Shown here: piece after piece, positions 1 through 11,700 of the stretch
Numbering within the stretch: position 1 is the stretch's first letter
How the letters are laid out: every line of letters begins with the position of its first letter
Assembly (NCBI GenBank): GCA_964019165.1
Contig: OZ025278.1
Span: 3,869,041-3,933,040 of the forward strand
Source: Mastigias papua
Taxonomy: Eukaryota > Cnidaria > Scyphozoa > Rhizostomeae > Mastigiidae
Length of the DNA: 64,000 nt
Reading direction: 5' to 3'
The notes under the pieces: model-generated
Told to the model about the DNA's origin: nothing
What the model saw: the letters and a program-made list of their open reading frames with translations, nothing else
Database searches by the model: none
Made by a program: the position numbers and the translations under genes

Positions 1-1900
1 TGACGTAATCAAAGACAAAAATAAAACTAGTACTCTAACATATGTGACTCATGAGAAGCGGTTTGGATAACACTGGCCAATAATCAGTGCTATGAAAATG
101 ATGCACTCGTAGCAATGAATGAGGATTCATCATCCCGAGGCTAGATGGACGTCACTATATACGGTTGAGAATGAACTTCACTTTCTATACTATTTAAGTC
201 ACTCAACAAACACTTACGCACTGGTCAGAAATGTGCTATAGGTTGCCACTATCATTTGAGGTGATTAAAGTACAGGATTTGAACAATAAAGTCAACTGAA
301 GGTGCGTTTACACGAGACCCGAATTGAAACTCACGCCGATTTGAAATTTCAAACCGGCCTGAGTTGCAGGCAGCTCTGCAAATTTGCATTGCTTTTACAT
401 GACGATTCCAAACCGGTTGGAGTTAGAGTCAGAAAAATCGATGTGCATGGGTTTTTCGCACAAGTTCTGCATGACACCAAAATGATGCCAATGAATCCGC
501 TACAGAGACAAGTCATTTAATATTCGATTAAATTTCTGCTAACAAGTATACGTACAGCAATTCAGCAGCAGTAAAACTAAATTCCGTTCAATTTATATAA
601 CTGTTTGTTCAGCATCGCGCACTGAGGAAAGGGTTATCCCAGGCAATCGAAAAAAGCAATATGGCACGTACAGATATAGACACTTGAGAAATAGGTACCA
701 TAGATTCTTTTGCCGAGATAGTAGGGGCATAGAAAGTCACTAGGGAAGCTCAACGATAATTAATGCATAATAGAGAAAACTGGGGCATTCTTAGAAAAGG
801 CGGCACCAACCACCAAGGACTGGGGAATTTTTAGGAACCACACCCTTTTAGGGCCATGCTCTTCACAACAGTGTGCAATATGGTTGGTAACACGAAGGCT
901 ACAAACAGCAATAATATGGTATAACAAACAAGTCATTCCTTTCTAGAAAGTTCCCACCACCCTAAACTCTTTCTCCTTGAATTGGGCAGAATCGAAAATT
1001 TGATCCTGGAGAGAGACTGGGGGAGGGGAGGGGACCATGTACACCTGAGACACCAATACACCGCCGTTTATTACTAATTTAGCAATCTAAGGAAGTCCTG
1101 CTCAGTTGATAGGGAAAGTATCTAGCATGCCAGATGCGTATGTGACTGGGAGCAGGTAGGAGCTGTGCATATTAAGAATTGAGTCAAGGGCATGTGTAAC
1201 ACTTGATTGATGTTGAAAAATAAAAAAAACTTGCTCCCTTATGATGTTGACGGAGTTAAAATTCAACATTCTTAAAATACTGAAAGGAGCATCAATTGAA
1301 AAATACAAAGATAGCCCTGTTACTCGGAGCAGTTTCTCTTTTTCCACATGAGTAATAAAAGTAATTTGTAAAATCATGGGTGCGCTGAAAAGGTAAGACT
1401 ACAATGAAAGTGCAGTTGATCATAAAGAAAGTTTTTAATTTCGATGGATATCATAATATAGTATAATATAGTATAATACATAGCGAGTAAAATATAAATA
1501 GGAATTTGGCAACGATTCAATAAGTTAACTATCGTTATATGCACTTGAGTTAACTTGTCGAAATTGTCTGTTATTTGAGTCCCAATGACAGGACTGAGAA
1601 TGAACTAGCATATCAAAAGGGATTTCGCTGTATTTATATGAAACGGCAAAGGAGGAAAAGGGCAAAATCGAACAATTCTAATCAAATGAGGATCATCTAC
1701 TCTAAGGAGGCGAATGATTACTGCTAAGTGCCGTAAGACGTTGAAGTTGAATAAGGATCTATATGAGAGAGAGCAAGCTTCTACAGAGGATTTGTCATGC
1801 ATGCAGTTGAAGACAAGGCGATCAATGGCCGGGGATATTTAGGAGCAATTCCAACAATAGAAAATCTTTAAATTAGGAACAAGATTTGCATGTAGTATGT
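1..1900. other. Intergenic, no gene recognised
   Basis: Short open frames only; none has splice support or a familiar domain. The stretch around 300-520 begins with GTGCGTTTACACGAGACCCG, which looks like the end of a dispersed element, but no partner end was identified. Confidence 0.5.
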
Positions 1901-1901
1901 A

Positions 1902-2081
1902 TGCGAGCGAGCGAGCGAGCGAGCGAGCAAGCAAGCACGCAAGCAAGCAAGCACGCAAGCAAGCACGCAAGCAAGCACGCAAGCAAGCAAACACGCAAGC
2001 AAGCGAGCGAGCAAGCACACAAGAAAGCACACAAGCAAGCAAGCACGCAAGCAAGCACGCAAGCAAGCACGCAAGCAAGCA
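1902..2081. repeat. Tetranucleotide microsatellite (GCGA/GCAA-type)
   Basis: About 180 bp of GCGA, GCAA and GCAC tetramers. Open frames of Ala/Ser/Lys or Leu/Ala/Cys repeats occur on both strands purely because a 4-bp unit lacks stops. Composition is unlike the flanks. Confidence 0.95.
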
Positions 2082-3029
2082 CCTTTTATATATCTCAATC
2101 ACAACTGCATACCATAGGCTCATAATAGCGCATTTCAAATCAACGCTACAAAGGCACCTACCTCATCGACATATGGCCGTATTCACGTCATTAAAAATTA
2201 GCCTACACTCCTAATGATGCCGATTTCTAAGATCTATACTAATCATTCCATGGTTAACTACCATTGCTCATAAACTCGAAAGTTACAGCTTTCAGAACAG
2301 TCAATGGTATTGAGTCGGTACTATAGACTATAATTTTGTGTAAGCTGTTGCTGTAAGAGAAGCATGCAACCAGTGCAGATTCAGATATGTGTCAGGCAAG
2401 CATGCTGCACCTAAATCTCTTAGCTGTTTATGAAATATATATCAATTTTATCCAGCTTTAGTTCCAAGATTCTGATAAAATCCATTGAAATACTTCATAC
2501 CATACAGCGCTGTAAATTATGAGTTTCTGAGATGTCGCAATAATTAACAATTATAATTATAAATATATAATTTAAGTATTAATAGCTTATATTTTTATGT
2601 TCAATTTCACAATATTATTACAAAAATACAAATTAGAGTAGTGTTAGTAACGATGCCCTTATGTATAGATGGTGTGAGATGTTGGCAGACAAGTTTATAT
2701 GAACAAGATTTAATTGTACTTTCAAAAGGATTGGAAATACCAAAGGAGCCGATTAAAGGCTTATCTAGGAACAGTGCTGCAAAGTGTATGTCGCCCGTAT
2801 TTCAGTATTTCGAGTTTAAAACACTCATTACCCAAATAATGTACATCATCTTTCAATGCTACTGATGAATAGGATAAATCATGGATCTGCAAGTGTCTAC
2901 GCTTATGATCAGAATAATGCTGGAGCAGTAGTCCGAAGAAAAATATCAAACCAAAATACGAATCCTCACAATCCAGGCCTGACAACTGTACCATCGTGGC
3001 TTTGATGGTATATCCGAAAAGCTAACCTC

Positions 3030-3180
3030 ATCTAAAGCCACTAATACGGAAGCCTCATTGCCACCACTATCACGGAAACCTTATTGCCTTCCACTATCAC
3101 TGACACGCCATTTCCAGCCACTATCACGGAATTTTATTCCCAGCCGCTATCACGGAAACCTCACCAAAGCCATAAACACC
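3030..3180. repeat. Degenerate tandem repeat, CCACTATCACGGAA unit
   Basis: About five diverged copies of a 25-33 bp unit whose core is CCACTATCACGGAAACC. The stretch has no coding potential. It lies about 1 kb downstream of PaxA. Confidence 0.7.
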
Positions 3181-4212
3181 CCATGATTAAAGTTAAGTAG
3201 AAAATACTTCAATCTAAATTAATGGTGGTACACTGTGCTACGAAGGTATGGTCAATTCATTATTGCAATGTACGGCTTCGGTGTTACATCCAATATGCAC
3301 AATTTTCTCGATACTTTCGATTCTTATCTTACTTAAACGTTTCAAAATGTATCATATACTTGTATATTCTCCACAAAAGTTTCACCAATACGCTAATTTG
3401 AGCAACAAGCAAAGATGAAATCGAGCTATGTTTCTGAATAGTTGTGCAGAACTTGCTGAGCAAGAAGCTTTTACGATATCGGTGTTCTGCTAGACAAGCA
3501 ATTTGTGAAAGAAAAAACATATTTTCACGCTGGTCTCTTCGTTAATGACCAAAATAACAATATTTCTGCTTTGTGAGTGCAAAAGTGTTAAACCGTTAAC
3601 ATCAACCGACATACCTTATTAAATGGGAATCAGTGTTATACTGTGTTCTTTTAGCTTCCTGCCATTATTAGGCCTATAGTCATTTCTCTAGGTGAGGATA
3701 AGGAATACAATAGGGAAACGATTGTCCAGTAAGGAGCCAGCTGTTGTATTTCATTGATTGCCTTTTTATGGATTTCGCTTTCTACTGGGCATTCTTGATT
3801 TCAATGTCTTGCCAACAGACCAGGAGAATTTTATACCCTCATATTTACTGCACAAAAATGGAGACGAAGATTTCTTTGCTGCGACGAAGGTAAATCTTGC
3901 ATAGTACGTTAAGATGTTATGTTGCAACTAGTATGAAAAATCGATGCACTCTTTGTACACTAGGGCATCAACCTTTCGGGCAGTCAGTGGAGAAGCGAAA
4001 GGCATTGATATGATTCACGAGGCCAGGATTTGTCTTTGCCTTTAAGACGACACTTCAAGACCAAATGTATCAACAGACACAATGCACCGACGACAACAGT
4101 CGCCTAATTGAATGGGTGTATGTAATATCAAATAATCACCATAAGCTTCTATGGTATCAACTTTGGAGGTAGAGTTTGCCACCCAACTATTACCACTATC
4201 ATAAGGCCATAG
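3181..4212. other. PaxA 3' flank
   Basis: Includes the presumed 3'UTR on the minus strand. No other gene was seen. Confidence 0.4.
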
Positions 4213-4962
4213 TTAATTTCCATGTGGCACTTGTGAGTTGCGGACAGTCAGTATTGAAGGGGCCATCATTTTCATTGTTAATTGGTCGGGTCTCTGGAAC
4301 TGCATCGCCTGGAGGCCGTTCCCCATGGGGTTCTGTACGGTGAATGCCATGCTCTGATTAGGCATCGATGATATCGTTGCATACACTGATGAACTCGAGG
4401 TCGGAGATGTAGACGAGGCAGTCAAGCCTTGCAGTAAACCTTTCTGCATAGCTGGGAAGTTCATGTTCATATTGAAAGAGTTCGCACCTGAAAGGTTGTT
4501 CGCTTGCGTGATCGCCATTGCCTGTGAATATGCGTTTGAATCAGCAATAACGAAGTTATTAGGCCAATTAAAGTCATTATTGTTTCCAATGTTATTCAGT
4601 CCATTCTGAACCATTGCTCGTTCCGTGTCGTAAGATGGAGTTGGAAAGGCGTTCAAGCCTTGTCCATTGATGTTCTGCAAGCCATTAACATTGCCAACAC
4701 CACTTCCATTGACCATGCCAACACCACTCAATGCGTTAAATGCCGCTAGACCGTTCATGCTATTCATACCCGCTTGATAAGCGTTGACTGCAATATTATT
4801 CAAGTTATTCACACCATTAGAATAGGCAGCCATATTGCTTAAAGTGTTCAGTCCGTTAATAGTGTTCATATTCATTCCGTTTACGGCAGCTAAGTTCCCA
4901 CCACCAGGGAACAATTGGTTATACTTGAACCAGGTCGGAGACACTTTCTGGAACACTTGGGA
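4213..4962 (-). CDS. PaxA: PaxA exon 4: Asn/Gly/Met-rich C-terminal tail and stop
   Basis: Acceptor TTTTTCTCTAG; the exon opens with [20 protein letters not shown], in phase with exon 3. It then runs through many NG, NGL and NNL motifs, a Ser/Thr run ([12 protein letters not shown]) and ends VPHGN before TAA. The composition resembles a low-complexity transactivation region. A nearby polyadenylation signal on the minus strand is not obvious; AATAAA occurs only about 1 kb downstream (complement of 3133-3138), so the end of the transcript is uncertain. Confidence 0.85.
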   Translation of the reverse strand, partial: SQVFQKVSPTWFKYNQLFPGGGNLAAVNGMNMNTINGLNTLSNMAAYSNGVNNLNNIAVNAYQAGMNSMNGLAAFNALSGVGMVNGSGVGNVNGLQNINGQGLNAFPTPSYDTERAMVQNGLNNIGNNNDFNWPNNFVIADSNAYSQAMAITQANNLSGANSFNMNMNFPAMQKGLLQGLTASSTSPTSSSSVYATISSMPNQSMAFTVQNPMGNGLQAMQFQRPDQLTMKMMAPSILTVRNSQVPHGN

Positions 4963-7900
4963 CTAGAGAAAAATGTACTAAGTTAATTAAAAATTAACAG
5001 GCAAAATCAGTTGCTTCTCAGGCAGTGCCACTATCTACGGCAAAAGCAGACCTTTGTTGTCTAACCTTTGAGCAATTGTTTCACATATTCCATACAATAC
5101 AGTAATATGAATTATGTAGTGCATGAAAACAAATGCAATAATATGTTGTACTCAGGTTGCAATTAATAAAATCTGAACCATCAAATATGAGGTTTCTTTC
5201 AAAAAAAATTAGCATGTAGAATTGTTTACGAAACAAGACTAGTTTCCTATTTCCAGAAAGGCACTGCCATATGCACAGCAGTTCCGTAGGTGTACTATTG
5301 TCAATAGAACACGAAAGAAGTCGGGAATCAGCGTATATTACAGAGAAGGGTCATACCAACCAAACCATTGACTCATCTACTGTACTTCATGAACGTAAAG
5401 TAGGGTAAATTTCTTTCATTCAGACTTCCTTACTCAATAACGCACAGTGGTGGAACAATATACCTGGGCAAAGCTGACACAAAAGAGTGGAACAATCTTA
5501 GTTTAGTAACAAAACTAGCAACCTCTATTCCTTGCTGTAATTTGAGTTTGAAAGTTATCAAGGTTAACAGCAAGGGTTAGCTTGGTCTTCCATCTGTGCT
5601 CTTTTATCTTTCAGCTTATGTTAGATTGTAGTTACAATCATTTATACATATTTAGATCATAAAGTTTTACACAAATTATATTGTAATTAGATTTGTTCAT
5701 AGGGCCAATTGTAAACCGGACTAACTCTGAATTGCAACCCTGTATAAATAAGGATAAAATCAAAAACAAAATGAAAAAAATGATCATAAACATGAAGGAA
5801 AATTCTTTGGGAATGTTGTACAGGCTATCAGTAGGGCTTACAATAGCAAAGAAAGGACAAAGAAGCTCACAAGTAGATGAAAGGGACATAGGGATAAATG
5901 ACTTGTAGAGAACAAACCTCAGTGTTGCTTGTCAATGGGCTCTCCACTAATCTCTGCCTCTTCATATCTGGGCTAGTCGATCCATTCGTGCCTTGGCTTG
6001 ATGTAGAACTCCCACTAGGTGTGCTCAGCTTTTCGTCGCCTTTCGTATCATCCTTCGTACCATCATCGGCTCGTTTTCGTTTTCGCTTCGAATCCTCCTT
6101 ATCACTGTCGCCATCTCGTTCGCTTTCCTCGCTCTTTCCTTCTTCCGTCTCATCTTCTAATTTTGAAGATTTTAATTTGTCTCCTAAAATAAGAGGAATG
6201 TAAGTGTGTAGCCTGTTGGAAGCTAACAGCTGAAAAAAGGTAAATCTAAAGGAAAGGAATTCAGTGATTAATTCCAGTTAATAAACCCATCAACTCATTA
6301 TGCTAAATACTTAAAAGGCAATCAGTAAAACTTTCTAAAGGAAGCTATCCTTTGCCTTTCAGTTTTCAATATAGCTCAAATTCGGTTTTTCCCGCTTTTT
6401 CAAGCTAAAGTGAAGTTCTGCAGTACCAACCTACTATTCGTTTAAGGTTCTCCTTGTTTAAGGCCAGTATTCAATTCACAATCAGATGATTCTACCTTGT
6501 TGCACGTTTATAATTCAAAAACATCTGACTGACAGGATGACTTGAGCTACTGACCCATACAGTAAGACCAAATTTCAAGGGTATAAAAAGCCTCATGGTC
6601 GACGTTGAATATACGTAATAGTGCACTAAAACCCACTAGGGGGTAAAGTGACAATCAGGACCCATTGATCTTTGTGCATTGCTCTCCATCGAAGTGCAAG
6701 TCAACACATGTCATACATCATGCCTAACTGCTGTATTCTCACAATTCACTCACTGTCAACTTATTGAGGGTAGGATCTATAGATCTAACGAAGACGAGCA
6801 AAGATCTAAAATGTGCCTATAAAAGCTATATGTTAAAAATATATAAAAAGAACTTCCTGGCATTTAAAAGAGAGTCACTTACGTGGATGTGTTGCGTGCA
6901 TATAAAGCAGTTATGCCTTACTAATGACTCCAAAGGAGATATTTGGCTTAAAAGGCTATCGTTTATTAACATATTTCAATGATACCCTGTGAGGTGTATT
7001 GCACGTGAGTGCTTCATATTGTCGTGACGGGTGAATACTTATGCATATAAACAGCCAGGTACAAAATCAATGACTCTGAGTTATCAAACAAACAAATAAT
7101 AAAAATTATCTTACCGCCGGCCGGTGTATTGGAGTCCCTATGTCTGCTTTCCCTATCATTGGAATGCCCCCGATCGTGATCAGTCGAGTCCTGGTGGTGT
7201 TCCGATTGCAATTGCATTGTATTTTGAGAGTGCTGTATATGAGATGCTTGATGTTGTTGTTGTTGCTGTTGCTGTTGCTGCTGCTGCAGGTGTGCAGCTG
7301 CATATGAAATATCTCCATTGATCTTCTGGCGCTCAGGTGATGGTGTGTTGAGTGGTAATGTCATAATTTGGGGTTGCTGTAATTGTGGGGCGAGCATGGG
7401 AAAACCGGTGTTGATAGCAGCAAAGGGGAATTGCGCATGTGATTGGTCTGTCAATCCATTCAAGCCACTGAAGCCAAATCCGTTGAAACCGAATCCATTC
7501 AGCATCGCTGGCGTCAAACCGTTAACTTTTTGGAACTCCTCCTGTTTCCGTTTCGCCTCTTTCGATTCTTTTTCGGCTGCATGGTTTCGCAAGATTCGAT
7601 TTATAGAACTTACGCTAGGTACATTTGAATTGTCGCAAACACCTTCGGAGAGCAGTGTATTTCTGATCTCCCATGCAAACATGCAAGGATTCTCTTCCTT
7701 TAGTTTGACGATTCTTGCCACCACTTTTGGTGTTGCGACTTTCGGCTTGCTGCCGCCGATGGCGCCGGGTCGGACCGACCCAGTCTCATAATATCGCCCC
7801 AGTATCTTGCTGACGCAACCGTGTGAAACTAGTAATTGTCTTGAGATTTCAGAAGGACGAACCCCACAATGTGCCAGTTCGATAATGCGATGTCGCATAT

Positions 7901-8748
7901 AATCCGGCAGAGGCCTACCGTTTACAAAAACGCCGCCAAGCTGATTAACGCCACCTGGACCTGAGAAAAATGAACAATTACTTATCAACTAAACTATACA
8001 TTGAAATAACATGATTTTATATGAGAAACACGGTTACTGCATAAACTATATCTACAGCTTCAAACTAAATTTCAGTTCAAAAATGCATACAATATCAGAG
8101 AGGAATCCTTTGTTAACTCTATTACTTTCTAATTACCCTTTAATTTTCTTTTCTATTGTATTATTGTATGTAGCTCTTATTGTAATTTCTTTTTTATATA
8201 GCTGTAAGTAGATTATTTAGTTTCTTTATACATATATTTATTTTTTGCAGGGCAGTATAAAAATCAGTTCCTAGCTGCATACTTTACCCTGCTTAAAGAA
8301 TTCAAAATGAAATGAAATGGAATGAGCTTGAAATACTGACCATACAAGCCAAGAGAAGCGTGGATCAACTTAATTTATTGATGGGCAGATAGAGATGGAA
8401 AAAGAGAAGTCTGGATAAACTGGATTTTTGATGGGTAGAGACAGATAAATAAAGATTTTGGTAGATGACATGAAAATGGTGCGAATGAATCATCCTAGCT
8501 TCTCAAATAAAACTAGCAAACTTGTAAACTTATAGAAAACTCTGATTCATAAAAAATTCGTGTAAAAGTAGTACATCGCATTATTTCCAACTCCCTGAAT
8601 TCATGACAAAATACTCTTATGAATCCAGAACGGAAATCTTGAGATAATAACAAAAATAAAACTTAAACTAACTGTTTGTCTCACCAAGATTGCTACCCAG
8701 AATCCCAATGTCGTCTTTGTAGGCTTTGCCGTTCAATATGCCATCCAT
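4213..8748 (-). CDS. PaxA: PaxA / Pox-neuro-like paired-box transcription factor, four coding exons, complete
   Basis: Predicted nuclear DNA-binding developmental regulator of 641 aa. Coding exons on the minus strand are 8748-8685, 7960-7115, 6183-5918 and 4962-4213. Every junction is GT/AG and the phases agree (1, 1, 0). The paired domain covers about residues 22-148. It begins [20 protein letters not shown] and contains the recognition-helix segment [14 protein letters not shown] and the C-terminal motif [13 protein letters not shown]. After it come FGF/NG-rich sequence, a poly-Gln tract and an acidic/basic exon with KRKRKR, a likely nuclear localisation signal. The last exon is a roughly 250-aa Asn/Gly/Met-rich tail. 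No homeodomain is present. From memory of the family, the [10 protein letters not shown] segment and the missing homeodomain fit cnidarian PaxA and insect Pox neuro better than PaxB, Pax6 or Pax3/7. The start ATG lies one base after a splice acceptor, so at least one 5'UTR exon lies further upstream and was not found. Class assignment is an inference; paired-box identity is certain. Confidence 0.93.
5640..5800 (+). mobile_element. Probable LINE 3' tail in PaxA intron 3
   Basis: Contains ACCCTGTATAAATAAGG followed by an A-rich (AAAATGA)-like tail, close to the 3'UTR at 55430-55510 that follows a LINE reading frame. It is shorter and more diverged than the other copies. Confidence 0.5.
5918..6183 (-). 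CDS. PaxA: PaxA exon 3: acidic region with basic NLS-like stretch
   Basis: Acceptor CTTATTTTAG, donor GTTTGT, 266 nt. It enters at phase 1 (G|GA) and leaves at phase 0. It encodes a Glu/Asp/Ser-rich segment, then KRKRKR at about the middle, then a Ser/Thr-rich end with [14 protein letters not shown]. It has no homeodomain helix-3 signature (WFQNRR-like), which is the main reason for calling this a homeodomain-less Pax. Confidence 0.85.
7115..7960 (-). CDS. PaxA: PaxA exon 2: paired domain and poly-Gln linker
   Basis: The exon runs from acceptor TTTTTCTCAG to donor GTAAGA; its 846 nt hold GT, 281 codons and G. It carries the whole paired domain. Both subdomains look intact: the PAI N-terminal beta turn and helices, the [13 protein letters not shown] linker, and the RED part with [17 protein letters not shown]. 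Downstream are a charged Lys/Glu stretch, FGFNGFGF repeats, and an uninterrupted run of about eleven Gln coded by mixed CAA/CAG, followed by His-rich and Asp/Arg-rich sequence. The complementary strand also has long open frames here; they are shadows. Confidence 0.96.
7243..7290 (-). repeat. CAA/CAG repeat coding for PaxA poly-Gln
   Basis: On the plus strand the run reads TTG/CTG repeats, which is CAA/CAG on the coding strand. It gives about eleven consecutive Gln and then HQ. The codons are mixed, so this is likely a stable coding repeat rather than a pure trinucleotide expansion. Confidence 0.85.
8205..8330 (+). mobile_element. LINE 3' tail in PaxA intron 1 (strongly 5'-truncated copy)
   Basis: Shares a roughly 110-bp block with 28330-28440 (TTATTTAGTTTCTTTATA, TATTTATTTTTTGCAGGGCA, then CATACTTTACCCTGCTTAAA) and ends in an AATGAAATGA-type tail. 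The related block at 55395-55510 sits directly after a LINE open frame, which identifies the family. Confidence 0.75.
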
Positions 8749-8749
8749 T
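8685..8749 (-). CDS. PaxA: PaxA coding exon 1 (start codon exon)
   Basis: Acceptor CTGCAG is followed by A and then ATG at 8748. The exon encodes [18 protein letters not shown] plus three residues and ends CTTG before donor GTGAGA. Its last G joins GT of the next exon to make the Gly that opens the paired domain, so the junction is phase 1. The residues DGIL and DIGILG look like the Pax octapeptide core (S-I-D-G-I-L-G), but they sit before the paired domain rather than after it. Confidence 0.88.
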
Positions 8750-11700
8750 CTGCAGAAAGAGACAAGAAACTGTAGAGTACGTACTAAACAATAAACTATG
8801 CAAGAATCAGTATATAAACTCTGAAAGATTTCCTTGCGTATTGAACTTATAGAGTTTGGCAAAACATTCTCGTATCGTTAGGTCCACTGGGAATTAAAAG
8901 CTGAAAATGATAAATTAAAGAATATCATTTTTCAAATTACACTATCTTTCAAGATTGAAAATGAAAGCATCAGAAAACTTTGTCGCACGGTAAAACGATT
9001 AAACAAAGTAGCTTTATTATCAGGCAAGACAGTAATCTCGTGGCTATGAAAGGAGCTACAGCAGACTTGCGTCAAAACGATTAACTCAGTAAACTTAGAC
9101 GAAGATTCGACAGAAAATGGGTGGGTATTTTCAAATTCAATTCAACTGTAAGTAAAATAGAGAAAAGAGCTATACTTGCTACTAGAAATTCGACATTTCT
9201 TTATAATGTAAGTAAAGAAACAAAAGCTTCGAATCCATAAGGAGTTTTGAAATATTTTGTCACAAGTCTAGGTCAAATGATCGCAATTTGAAGCTACCTG
9301 TCAGAAAATGTCAATACTCTCCTTATCTTTTATCATTTTTTTGAACAAAAAGAAACGAAAGCATAGCTTCAATTTTTATATTTGATTTTATTTGAAAATC
9401 CTTCAGATTTGAAAATCTTGCAGATGGTTATCGCAAACTTTACCTAAATTCAATCCCTGTCAACTTTCCTATTCAACAGAAGATCCAGACTACCACTCCC
9501 AACTAAATATGAAAAGTCAAAATCACTATTTTCTAGCCACACGAACCATTTGGTAAATGCAACTGTTTCATTTGGCATGCTCAGAACGAAAAACGAGTGC
9601 TAAGGAATTGCAGCTGCAACTAAAATAAGGAGCTAATAGATAAATTGAAGTTTTAAAGCATAACGAGTCAATCGGCTGTTTACAAACAGAAAATCAATCT
9701 AGAGTGAAAATTAGCGCACGATGCTTCATGAAATAAAGAAACGGGAGCTACAGCATCGGAGAAATGAGCAGTCTACATTACAAGTTGAGTAAACATAAGG
9801 GTAAGTTAGGGGAAGGCGTTGCACTCGGTACAGAAGAAAATGACAATAAAGAAGAGAGTACAACTACATATATCTTTATATGGTCCTAATGTTGTTTCTA
9901 AGGTTGGTTCTAGGGCGCTCTAAATGCTAGATTTACCACCTTATCCATTTATCGTTTTAACATGAAAGTTACATATTGAAATTTAACAATTAAAGCATTT
10001 CTAAGTTACAAGACAAATATTTACAAGGTAATTCTTTTCATTGTACATATATCCTTCGCTTTCTTGCCATCATGAAAAATAAGGGCAGATTAGATCGATG
10101 ACAAAGTTAGAGAAGAATAAGAAAGGTTACGGAAAACATAGCCTACTTATTGGCAAAAGCCCCAGAGAGTGAGCCGAAGATGCTCATTTGTACATCGTTT
10201 TACCGAAATAAATTCAAAACTAAACAAACATCCAGTTTGAAACTTGTTATTAAAAAAATGTGTTGGCATTCGTCATAAACAATATCCCCACTAATACGAA
10301 ATAACTATGAACACAACTGGAAACAAAGAAGACATTGATGCGAGCTTGAAATCTTCCCTGCTTGTGTATAGCAATCAAAAGTGAGGCCCAAAATATTAAT
10401 GTAAATACTAAATCTGCTCACCTCTAAGTGGCATCTTTAAGGGCTCTTCGTATCCCTATTTAGTGCCCTAAAAGAGAATCAATATGTCCCATTTTACATC
10501 CACAGATATGTTACGACAACTTCAGCGAAACAGCGTAAGTGCGAGGCTCTTCGTAAGTTTCGGCTAGGCCGCGATGTGATTTACAGCATTTCACAACAAG
10601 ACAGGCATTTTGTATCGCTTTATCGACGCAACATTCCAGTTAAATACAGTGTTCTAATCCCCAAAAAGGTGCATTTAAGTGCGTATTCTATGGCCAAGTG
10701 GTATGGGTAGCTGCTTTGTTGAGTGGCGAAGTTCTAGGACAGCTACACTCTAAAGTAACAGGTGTCCTTTTGTCAACGTCCGAGATTCCTTCTAGCGCGG
10801 TGGTATGGCAAAAATAGAGCACGCATTTCGAGCAGGTCCGAAGGGAACTGGTAATTGCAATACAGAACCTGCTGAGAAAGGGCTAGCCGAGTAACCTTCC
10901 TAGTAGGTGGCTGTATGCAAAAATTGATCGATATATGAATGAGGGCTGTAGATCACAGCAACAATTACATTTGATAAAAAAATGTTTGTCGCAAACATGA
11001 ATTGCATGTATATCAAGTCTTATATTTTTAAAACACTAACACACCCTTGAGACGCTTTTATTATTGCCACACACAGCAACTAAGTCAGTAAAAGCTATGC
11101 ACAGAAACAAACTTGAAAGCAACTTTGGCTGACATTGCAGTGACTACACGACAATATCAGTTCTCTTTTTCGCTGTAAGATCGAAAGAGCGACACGAGTT
11201 AATTTAATATCGTGCGCCTTTACGGCATTGACGCGAGCACAAACCGTATAACGACCGCTCTCTTTTAAACAAACTCAATTTACGGTAAGAACTCTTTGCT
11301 TCTATAACGCTACTTATAGCCATTTTGCTGCCTGTGTTACTAAAATACACATACCGTGCTGATAACCGTGAACTAGGAGCAGCAAAAACAACCTATAGAA
11401 GCAACATAGATTATGTCCAATAGTTGCTTCTCTCATCAAAAACTCATTGTCATATTTGATTAAATGGTGGAAGGAACAATTGCTTGGAGCAAACGGTATG
11501 CTAAACTGGATTTACTAATCGACATTGCAGCTATGTTCAAGGCCATCAGCAGCAAGCGATGAAGGCTTAAAAGTGCCTTGTCATAGAAAGCAAATCGAAA
11601 ATTTGATCAAGGACTGATTCTCGGTCCTACTACAAAACTAGACAAACTGAGATTCCTTTCTCGACCAGATTTGATTTCCCGTAAAAGATGAAGGTTTCTC

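Noticed and set aside
302..520. 72-codon frame near the window start
   Set aside because: No splice context or known domain; the start of the region looks like a dispersed element end.
1839..2214. Overlapping long frames of Ala/Ser/Lys and Leu/Ala/Cys repeats on both strands
   Set aside because: They only translate the tetranucleotide microsatellite at 1902-2081.
4213..6183. Possible homeodomain in the Pax gene (WFKYNQ in exon 4)
   Set aside because: The residues around it do not match helix 3 (WFxNRR) and no helices 1-2 precede it in the spliced frame.
5898..6203. Plus-strand Ser/Phe/Arg-rich frame
   Set aside because: Antisense of PaxA exon 3; no splice sites or domain on the plus strand.
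7318..7791. 157-codon plus-strand frame
   Set aside because: Antisense shadow of the PaxA paired-domain exon, whose minus-strand reading is unambiguous.
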